Source: Harmothoe impar
Taxonomy: Eukaryota > Annelida > Polychaeta > Phyllodocida > Polynoidae
Length of the DNA stretch: 64,000 nucleotides
NCBI GenBank assembly: GCA_947462335.1
Contig: OX381717.1
Span: forward strand, 16,545,166-16,609,165
Direction of reading: 5' to 3'
In this document: in pieces, positions 56,132 to 64,000 of the stretch
Layout of the letters: every line of letters starts with the position of its first letter
How positions within the stretch are numbered: the stretch's first letter is position 1
The notes under the pieces: generated by a model
Database searches by the model: none
Told to the model about the DNA's origin: nothing
What the model saw: the letters and a program-made list of their open reading frames with translations, nothing else
Made by a program: the position numbers and the translations under genes

Positions 56132-56579
56132 CTAAAAAATGATCATTTAAACTTTTGATTTTTGTTTGCCATGCTCAGATGAATTAATCTTAATTTAAGA
56201 ACCTGAATATGATGCAAGCCGTGGCCCAGCTTACAAAATCACGTTAATTCAGTGTTAATCTAACTTTTTTTATTATGTTAGATTAACGTTAGGAAATAAC
56301 TTTAGATTACACTTAAAACATCAGACTTAATTCAATGTTTTTCAAACATGAATATTAGGTTGATTTAAAACCAATTTGATGGTAATTGAATGTTAATTGA
56401 ACGTTTATTAACATGCAGAGAATAATGTTAGTTTGCTAAACCTTATTATTACCTTGCCCTAATGCCATATAGATCTGCTAAACGTTCATACAATGTTGAT
56501 TTAGGAGTTTATAATCTTTTCAGCAAGAATATTAATAGATACACAATCAATGTCTGAAAGATACTACTGCACATCTTAC

Positions 56580-56632
56580 CTTTTTCCTGTGTATTTGATT
56601 TGCAAATGCAGGTGAAGTGACCAGCGGTATTT
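56580..56632 (-). pseudogene. EGF exon relic D3 of gene 2
   Basis: Same 3' half module as D1 with donor GTAAG. Confidence 0.65.
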
Positions 56633-56716
56633 TAGACAGTTAAACAAACTTTCATTTCACCATACAATGTTTAGGTGTAGTATGACTGTAAGTTTTAACA
56701 TTTTAGTGTTAAGGCC

Positions 56717-56957
56717 AAAAAAGAAAAAGGTTTGTTTCAGGTAACCAGGGCAGAAAATGTAGGGTCGGTAGGTCGGATTTTTTTTTCAACTTTTTTTTTC
56801 AACACAAAAGTACTGGCCGGCCTCTCTGAAGACCCTAACATTTACCAAAAAAGGGGTAAATATATAAAAATGCCTTCAAAATTGCATTAAAAAAAGTAGA
56901 ATCTGTCCTATTTTGATAGGGTCGATGGGGTCACCTAAAACTAACCTTCTTTTTTTT
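56717..56957. repeat. MITE family B in array unit 3
   Basis: Near-identical to 53143-53393. Confidence 0.9.
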
Positions 56958-56997
56958 GCCCTGATAGCAAGGCTATTAGGAAAAGGTGTATAACTAC

Positions 56998-57114
56998 CTG
57001 TACAAGTAATACCGCTTCCACTGTAGCCAGTGTTACAAGTGCAGGTTAATGAACCGGGAGTGTTGCCACAAGCTGCATTGGTGTCACACGGGTTGCCATC
57101 ACATTCATTCACAT
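56998..57114 (-). CDS. EGF exon A3 of gene 2
   Basis: 117 bp, phase 1-1, acceptor CTTTTTTCAG above 57114, donor GTAGTT below 56998. Encodes [29 protein letters not shown]. Confidence 0.9.
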
Positions 57115-57639
57115 CTGAAAAAAGTGATTTCAGCCTTTCATCGCACTATTAAAGTTGACATAATTGCTGAAGACTGAACTCTAACTTCATCAATAATTGC
57201 CTACAGGTAGTAAACATTTGAGTTTAAAACATATTTTATTCACAAGTTGATATAACATGTGACACAAGCAGAAAGTTTGCCCTCTGTGGATTAAAATATT
57301 GATTCTAGACTTATTTGGTTGATCCCCAAAATTGGATAGAATAGGTTTTCATCATTTGATTCAATCGCCTGACCTGTCCACAGTCTAAAGGGAGCTAGCC
57401 CTTGAGACCTGCTTTTATTTGCACCCACCAATAAACAAATGCTCCTCAATTCAACTTTGGGGCGGAGGGGGGGGGTGGTTGTGAAAATAAAGTTTCAGCT
57501 TCTTCTTTAAGTTCAACCGCTGAAATCCTACCCCAAGCAATAAGAAATGGAAAGTATCCTTGTATCCTACAATGTTTGACCCATGGTATCTAAATAAATA
57601 GCCAAAGGTACACAAGTTTTAGCCTGTTGACAGGGTTAT

Positions 57640-57975
57640 TTCACGAGTTGAAGGTGGGGCCGTATTTCACTCGGCCTACGGCCTCGTGAAATGCGGCCCC
57701 ACCTTCAACAAGTGAAATAACCCTCTTAAGCGGCTAAAACGAGTTTTCCTTTGGGTTCATTTTTTTTCTTTTTCGATTCAAATTTGATTATAGTAGGGAG
57801 GAAGGGCCTAATTAAGTTGAAAAAGCCTTTTCCTACACCTTTTAAATATAAACAAACCGCCATTTTGATGACGTCAGAGGGCTTTGAAATACGGCCATAG
57901 GTTATTTCACAGGGGAGTTAAATACGGCCCACCCTGGTTAAGTCAATGAGGCTGTCATATTCCATAAAAAATAAC
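57640..57975. repeat. Family G repeat, unit 3
   Basis: As in unit 2; complete, including the roughly 127-bp stretch missing from unit 4. Confidence 0.8.
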
Positions 57976-58021
57976 CTTTGATGTAGGATTAGAAATGTAG
58001 CACAGGGATAAGAAAACGAAT

Positions 58022-58575
58022 CGGTGAAATCTTGTTATATCCAGGGCAGTTATAAGGAGCAAACGTTTATAAGGAGCAGATTTGCTCTGCCACTTTCTTT
58101 TCCATAGTTTTCTGTAGTAAAAAACACCCTCAATTCAACGAGCATTTCAAGCCAAATATTGTTTGTAAGGAGCAATTTTTGATGCATACTAATTTGAAAT
58201 GATTCATCATTTTTCAAGAAAATTAGTAAAACTTGGTTACAACGAGGTACCTCCAACTACAGTACTTACCTCGTAAGCAAGTGCTCGCTGTAACAGAGGT
58301 AAGCTTAGACACCTGTCAAACTTGGGTAGGTATAGACTAGTGAGGGGGGGGGGGTGATAAGGGGCACAGGGGCTATGAAAGGGTGTCCTACTGTGATGTG
58401 GCGGTCTCAGGAGGGTAGGAAAGGACCAGTGATGGGGAGGAGAGCTTTGAAAGGGCATTTTTGTGATATGATGGCATCAGGACCTGTATATCACCAACAT
58501 TGGTTGAAAGGAAGGTTGGTTATAAGGAGCAAATCTGCCCTGCCAAAAGGTGCTTGTCATAACAAGATTTCACTG
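58022..58575. mobile_element. Pogo-like TIR element, unit 3
   Basis: 554 bp, same ends as units 1 and 2. Confidence 0.8.
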
Positions 58576-58581
58576 TATTAC

Positions 58582-58704
58582 CTGTGCACACTACGCCATC
58601 TCCAGTGTAGCCAGCGTTACACATGCAGGTAAAGGCACTGGGTGTATTAGTGCACAATGCATTATTGTCACAGTTGTCCGTCTGCAGGGTGCATTCATCA
58701 ATAT
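58582..58704 (-). CDS. EGF exon B3 of gene 2
   Basis: 123 bp, phase 1-1, donor GTAATA below 58582. As B2, but TPSAFTC where B1 and B2 have TPGAFTC. Confidence 0.9.
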
Positions 58705-58785
58705 CTGAAAAAACAATCATTTCATCGAATATATATGCTGGTGTGACAAGAAATGAACTAATCAGAATGAAGCTGTGGCCCAGGC

Positions 58786-59150
58786 AATAGGCTCAGTCTT
58801 ACGACTTTGTAACGATTGGATCGTCTTTGACCGGGTGACGTCTTTGATTGGGTGACGTCTTTGATCATGTGACATCTTTGACCGGATGACATCTTTGACC
58901 GGGTGACATCTTTGACTGGGTGGCATCTTTGACCGGGAGGCTAGAAAAATCCACATATTTTCTCTAATAGAGAAATGGAAAAGAATGAAAAAATGAAAAA
59001 GAGCCTTTTCTAGCCACCCGGTCAAAGTCATCACCCGGTTAAAGACGTCACCTGGTCAAAGACGCCACCCAGTCAAAGATGTCAGCCGGTCAAAGACATC
59101 ACCCGGTTAAAGATGATCCAATGGTTACAAAGTCGTGAGGCTGTGCCAAT
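58786..59150. repeat. Family F foldback element, unit 3
   Basis: Same subrepeats as unit 2. Confidence 0.9.
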
Positions 59151-59370
59151 AACTTCAAGTACGCCAAGTGATTTCTTGGCTTTTCAAAACCACTTTAATT
59201 CTGGGATTTGAGTGGTTACTAAAACATACTATTACAACATTATAAACGTCTTCTCTCCAAAGAATACAAACACCATTTTTATGAATGTAAATGAATAAAT
59301 ATTCGGGTAAGCTTGCATTATGCCAGTTTGGTTTGAAGCAAGGAAAATGCAGTGTTAGGGAGTGGGCATT

Positions 59371-59630
59371 TTTTAACAACAGGGTGGGGATCGGTGGATT
59401 TTCGTGTGAGCCAGTCAGCATTTCTTTGGTCCCCCCCCCCACCCCAGCGAAAGGGTCAAAATTCTTTTGGTCCCTCCCCTCCCTCAGGCAAGTTCTAATT
59501 GAGCGCAGCCAACCCCTTTCAGCTATAGTAATGTGCAGGCTTTTTCACTAAAAAGGGGTGCAATTTTTGGTGCCCCCCCCCCTAATCCACCAACAGTTGT
59601 TATCGGTACGTTTGGTACATTCATTGATAT
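59371..59630 (-). pseudogene. Shortened family C MITE plus EGF relic C4, unit 4
   Basis: Element 59371-59598 lacks about 100 bp compared with units 2, 3 and 5. Relic EGF start INECTK with acceptor TTTTTAG above 59630. Confidence 0.7.
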
Positions 59631-60077
59631 CTAAAAATGATCATTTAAACTTTCGATTTTTGTTTGCCATGCTCAGATGAATTAATCTTAATTTAAGAAC
59701 CTGAATATGATGCAAGCCGTGGCCCAGCTTACAAAATCATGTTAATTCAGTGTTAATCTAACTTTTTTTATTATGTTAGATTAACGTTAGGAAATAACGT
59801 TAGATTACAGTTAAAACATCAGACTTAATTCAATGTTTTTCAAACATGAATATTAGGTTGATTTAAAACCAATTTGATGGTAATTGAATGTTAATTGAAC
59901 GTTTATTAACATGCAGAGAATAATGTTAGTTTGCTAAACCTGATTATAACCTTGCCCTTATGCCATATAGATCTGCTAAACGTTCATACAATGTTGATTG
60001 AGGAGTTTATAATCTTTTCGGCAAGAATATTAATATATACACAATTAATGTCTGAAAGATACCACTGCACATCTTAC

Positions 60078-60130
60078 TTTTTTTCCTGTGTATTTGATTT
60101 GCAAATGCAGGTGAAGTTACCAGCGGTATT
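60078..60130 (-). pseudogene. EGF exon relic D4 of gene 2
   Basis: SNTAGNFTCICKSNTQEK, then an expanded A-run before GTAAG. Confidence 0.6.
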
Positions 60131-60215
60131 TGAGATGGTTAAACAAACTTTCATTTCACCATACAATGTTTAGGTGTAGTATGACTGTAAGTTTTAACAT
60201 TGTAGTGTTAAGGCC

Positions 60216-60457
60216 AAAAAAGAAAAAGGTTTGTTTCAGGTAACCAGGGCAGAAAATGTAAGGTCGGTAGGTCGGATTTTTTTTTCAACTTTTTTTTTCA
60301 ACACAAAAGTACTGGCCGGCCTCTCTGAAGACCCTAACATTTACCAAAAAAGGGGTAAATATATAAAAATGCCTTCAAAATTGCATTAAAAAAAGTAGAA
60401 TCTGTCCTAATTTGATAGGGTCGATGGGGTCACCTGAAACTAACCTTCTTTTTTTTG
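60216..60457. repeat. MITE family B in array unit 4
   Basis: Near-identical to units 2 and 3. Confidence 0.9.
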
Positions 60458-60496
60458 CCCTGATAGCAAGGCTATTAGGAAAAGGTGTATAACTAC

Positions 60497-60613
60497 CTGT
60501 ACAAGTAATACCGCTTCCACTGTAGCCAGTGTTACAAGTGCAGGTAAATGAACCGGGAGTGTTGCCGCAAGCTGCATTTGTGTCGCACGGGTTGTCATCA
60601 CATTCATTCACAT
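60497..60613 (-). CDS. EGF exon A4 of gene 2
   Basis: 117 bp, phase 1-1, acceptor CTTTTTTCAG above 60613, donor GTAGTT below 60497. Encodes [29 protein letters not shown]. Confidence 0.9.
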
Positions 60614-61139
60614 CTGAAAAAAGTGATTTCAGCCTTTCATCGCACTATTAAAGTTGACATAATTGCTGAAGACTGAACTCTAACTTCATCAATAATTGCC
60701 TACAGGTAGTAAACATTTGAGTTTAAAACATATTTTATTCACAAGTTGATATAACATGTGACACAAGCAGAAAGTTTGCCCTCTGTGGATTAAAATATTG
60801 ATTCTAGACTTATTTGGTTGATCCCCAAAATTGGATAGAATAGGTTTTCATCATTTGATTCAATCGCCTGACCTGTCCACAGTCTAAAGGGAGCTAGCCC
60901 TTGAGACCTGCTTTTATTTGCACCCACCAATAAACAAATGCTCCTCAATTCAACTTTGGGGCGGAGGGGGGGGGGTGGTTGTGAAAATAAAGTTTCAGCT
61001 TCTTCTTTAAGTTCAACCGCTGAAATCCTACCCCAAGCAATAAGAAATGGAAAGTATCCTTGTATCCTACAATGTTTGACCCATGGTATCTAAATAAATA
61101 GCCAAAGGTACACAAGTTTTAGGCTGTTGACAGGGTTAT

Positions 61140-61350
61140 TTCACGAGTTGAAGGTGGGGCCGTATTTCACTCGGCCTACGGCCTCGTGAAATGCGGCCCC
61201 ACCTTCAACACCTTTTAAATATAAACAAACCGCCATTTTGATGACGTCAGAGGGCTTTGAAATACGGCCATAGGTTATTTCACAGGGGAGTTAAATACGG
61301 CCCACCCTGGTTAAGTCAATGAGGCTGTCATATTCCATAAAAAATAACCT
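61140..61350. repeat. Family G repeat, unit 4, internally deleted
   Basis: ccaccttcaaca runs directly into ccttttaaat. About 127 bp present in unit 3 (57711-57837) are missing. Confidence 0.85.
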
Positions 61351-61394
61351 TTGATGTAGGATTAGAAATGTAGCTCAGGGATAAGAAAACGAAT

Positions 61395-61947
61395 CGGTGA
61401 AATCTTGTTATATCCAGGGCAGTTATAAGGAGCAAACGTTTATAAGGAGCAGATTTGCTCTGCCACTTTCTTTTCCATAGTTTTCTGTAGTAAAAAACAC
61501 CCTCAATTCAACGAGCATTTCAAGCCAAATATTGTTTGTAAGGAGCAATTTTTGATGCATACTAATTTGAAATGATTCATTATTTTTCAAGAAAATTAGT
61601 AAAACTTGGTTACAACGAGGTACCTCCAACTACAGTACTTACCTCGTAAGCAAGTGCTCGCTGTAACAGAGGTAAGCTTAGACACCTGTCAAACTTGGGT
61701 AGGTATAGACTAGTGAGGGGGGGGGGTGATTAGGGGCACAGGGGCTATGAAAGGGTGTCCTACTGTGATGTGGCGGTCTCAGGAGGGTAGGAAAGGACCA
61801 GTGATGGGGAGGAGAGCTTTGAAAGGGCATTTTGGTGATATAATGGCATCAGGACCTGTATATCACCAACATTGGTTGAAAGGAAGGTTGGTTATAAGGA
61901 GCAAATCTGCCCTGCCAAAAGGTGCTTGTCATAACAAGATTTCACTG
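61395..61947. mobile_element. Pogo-like TIR element, unit 4
   Basis: 553 bp, same ends as the other units. Confidence 0.8.
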
Positions 61948-61953
61948 TATTAC

Positions 61954-62076
61954 CTGTGCACACTACCCCATCTCCAGTGTAGCCAGCGTTACACATGCAG
62001 GTAAAGGCACTGGGTGTATTAGTGCACAATGCATTATTGTCACAGTTGTCCGTCTGCAGGGTGCATTCATCAATAT
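61954..62076 (-). CDS. EGF exon B4 of gene 2
   Basis: 123 bp, phase 1-1, donor GTAATA below 61954. TLQTDNC and TPSAFTC as in B3. Confidence 0.9.
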
Positions 62077-62157
62077 CTGAAAAAACAATCATTTCATCGA
62101 ATATATATGCTGGTGTGACAAGAAATGAACTAAACAGAATGAAGCTGTGGCCCAGGC

Positions 62158-62522
62158 AATAGGCTCAGTCTTACGACTTTGTAACGATTGGATCGTCTTT
62201 GACCGGGTGACGTCTTTGATTGGGTGACGTCTTTGATCATGTGACATCTTTGACCGGATGACATCTTTGACCGGGTGACATCTTTGACTGGGTGGCATCT
62301 TTGACCGGGAGGCTAGAAAAATCCACATATTTTCTCTAATAGAGAAATGGAAAAGAATGAAAAAATGAAAAAGAGCCTTTTCTAGCCACCAGGTCAAAGT
62401 CATCACCCGGTTAAAGACGTCACCTGGTCAAAGACGCCACCCAGTCAAAGATGTCAGCCGGTCAAAGACATCACCCGGTTAAAGATGATCCAATGGTTAC
62501 AAAGTCGTGAGGCTGTGCCAAT
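62158..62522. repeat. Family F foldback element, unit 4
   Basis: Same subrepeats as units 2 and 3. Confidence 0.9.
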
Positions 62523-62741
62523 AACTTCAAGTACGCCAAGTGATTTCTTGGCTTTTCAAAACCACTTTAATTCTGGGATTTGAGTGGTTACTAAAACATA
62601 CTATTACAACATTATAAACGTCTTCTCTCCAAAGAATACAAACACCATTTTTATGAATGTAAATGAATAAATATTCGGGTAAGCTTGCATTATGCCAGTT
62701 TGGTTTGAAGCAAGGAAAATGCAGTGTTAGGGAGTGGGCAT

Positions 62742-63079
62742 TTTTTAACAACAGGGTGGGGATCGGTGGATTTTCGTGTGAGCCAGTCAGCATTTCTTTG
62801 GTCCCCCCCCCCGACCCCAGCGAAAGGGTCAAAATTCTTTTGGTCCCTCCCCTCCCTCAGGCAAGTTCTAATTGAGCGCAGCCAACCCCTTTCAGCTATA
62901 GTAATGTGCAGGCTTTTTCACTAAAAAGGGGTGCAATTTTTGGTCCCCACCTCAAGAGAGGTCCAAATTCTTTTGGTTTCCCCCCCCCCCCCTTCAAGGG
63001 GTACACAATATTTTGGTGCCCCCCCCCCCCCTAGTCCACCAACAGTTGTTATCGGTCCCTTTGGTACATTCATTGATAT
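62742..63079 (-). pseudogene. Family C MITE plus EGF relic C5, unit 5
   Basis: Full-length element to about 63045, then INECTKGTDNNC relic with acceptor TTTTTAG above 63079. Confidence 0.7.
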
Positions 63080-63527
63080 CTAAAAATGATCATTTAAACT
63101 TTCGATTTTTGTTTGCCATGCTCAGATGAATTAATCTTAACTTAAGAACCTGAATATGATGCAAGCCGTGGCCCAGCTTACAAAATCATGTTAATTCAGT
63201 GTTAATCTAACATTTTTTATTATGTTAGATTAACGTTAGGAAATAACGTTAGATTACAGTTAAAACATCAGACTTAATTCAATGTTTTTCAAACATGAAT
63301 ATTAGGTTGATTTAAAACCAATTTGATGGTAATTGAATGTTAATTGAACGTTTATTAACATGCAGAGAATAATGTTAGTTTGCTAAACCTGATTATAACC
63401 TTGCCCTTATGCCATATAGATCTGCTAAACGTTCATACAATGTTGATTGAGGAGTTTATAATCTTTTCGGCAAGAATATTAATAGATACACAATTAATGT
63501 CTGAAAGATACCACTGCACATCTTACT

Positions 63528-63580
63528 TTTTTTCCTGTGTATTTGATATGCAAATGCAGGTGAAGTTACCAGCGGTATTT
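63528..63580 (-). pseudogene. EGF exon relic D5 of gene 2
   Basis: As D4 (NFTCIC) with an expanded A-run before GTAAG. Confidence 0.6.
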
Positions 63581-63664
63581 GAGATGGTTAAACAAACTTT
63601 CATTTCACCATACAATGTTTAGGTGTAGTATGACTGTAAGTTTTAACATTGTAGTGTTAAGGCC

Positions 63665-63905
63665 AAAAAAGAAAAAGGTTTGTTTCAGGTAACCAGGGCA
63701 GAAAATGTAGGGTCGGTAGGTCGGATTTTTTTTTCAACTTTTTTTTTCAACACAAAAGTACTGGCCGGCCTCTCTGAAGACCCTAACATTTACCAAAAAA
63801 GGGGTAAATATATAAAAATGCCTTCAAAATTGCATTAAAAAAAGTAGAATCTGTCCTAATTTGATAGGGTCGATGGGGTCACCTGAAACTAACCTTCTTT
63901 TTTTT
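63665..63905. repeat. MITE family B in array unit 5
   Basis: Near-identical to units 2-4. Confidence 0.9.
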
Positions 63906-63944
63906 CCCTGATAGCAAGGCTATTAGGAAAAGGTGTATAACTAC

Positions 63945-64000
63945 CTGTACAAGTAATACCGCTTCCACTGTAGCCAGTGTTACAAGTGCAGGTAAATGAA
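63945..64000 (-). CDS. EGF exon A5 of gene 2 (cut by window end)
   Basis: Donor GTAGTT below 63945. The visible end reads [16 protein letters not shown]. The start of the exon lies beyond the window, so the array has at least five A exons. Confidence 0.88.

Larger units (their letters stand above)
35637..64000 (-). other. Gene span: paralogous EGF-repeat membrane protein (gene 2)
   Basis: Reading right to left: alternating EGF exons A and B (A5 cut by the window edge), one further EGF exon (47017-47133), three membrane-proximal exons, a transmembrane exon and one of two tail exons. Junction phases from the last EGF to the stop are 1-0, 0-2, 2-1, 1-2 and 2-stop, identical to gene 1, and the cysteine pairs in the stalk match. 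Gene 1 and gene 2 are therefore paralogues facing tail to tail. The 5' part lies beyond 64000. The proximal end is 43370 if the first tail exon is used. Confidence 0.8.

Noticed and set aside
50782..61629. Recurrent 68-aa frames (50782, 54477, 58050, 61423) as a conserved small protein
   Set aside because: They lie inside the pogo-like element copied in each unit, with no start context or motif. Conservation follows from recent duplication, although relic transposase cannot be excluded.
52016..62832. Recurrent 88-101-aa frames next to the family C element as genes
   Set aside because: They span the intron and MITE junction and repeat with the unit; no splice support.

Overview
This is eukaryotic (metazoan) genomic DNA, AT-rich and packed with miniature inverted-repeat elements, minisatellites and (TA)n tracts. 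Most real coding sequence is in 100-130 bp exons, each encoding one EGF-like module and bounded by phase-1 introns with GT..AG ends. Exon-per-EGF genes, an intronless GT10 fucosyltransferase and the heavy load of TIR/foldback elements fit an invertebrate, probably a marine deuterostome such as a lancelet. The species call is an inference.

Plus-strand gene (1 to 19473). The 3' part of a large single-pass membrane protein gene. It has one Notch-type EGF exon (22-135), twelve intact further EGF exons between 625 and 15425, and two dead EGF exons (9330-9446 and 15528 on). After these come a three-exon Cys-containing membrane-proximal region, a Thr-rich stalk plus transmembrane exon (18336-18789) and a Pro/Arg-rich cytoplasmic tail exon ending at 19473. 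The EGF exons grew by local tandem duplication: three units of about 1.4 kb at 5.3-8.5 kb, and alternating X/Y exons at 10.2-15.5 kb.

Middle (19.5-43 kb). Mostly mobile elements and satellites. The one complete single-exon gene is an alpha-fucosyltransferase-like GT10 gene on the minus strand (26894-27988). At 36.07-38.08 kb lies an unusual GC-richer stretch of short, closely packed minus-strand open frames, headed by a GIY-YIG-like retroelement fragment. It looks like a degraded mobile or viral insertion, but I cannot assign it to a family.

Minus-strand gene (64000 down to 43370 or 35637). A second membrane protein gene, arranged tail to tail with the first. Its membrane-proximal, transmembrane and tail exons follow exactly the same intron-phase series (1-0, 0-2, 2-1, 1-2, 2-stop), so the two are paralogues. 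It has two candidate last exons (43370-43493 and 35637-35844) encoding related but different cytoplasmic tails. Its EGF part is a young tandem array of about 3.4-3.7 kb units; each unit carries two intact EGF exons (A, 117 bp; B, 123 bp), two EGF relics and a fixed set of inserted elements. Five A exons (the last cut by the window) and four B exons are visible.

Most expected interest: the paralogous receptor pair with actively expanding EGF arrays, a pogo-like element beginning 7 bases into the intron after every B exon, alternative tail exons, and the compact unknown ORF cluster at 36-38 kb. All function statements are homology by eye; no database search was possible.
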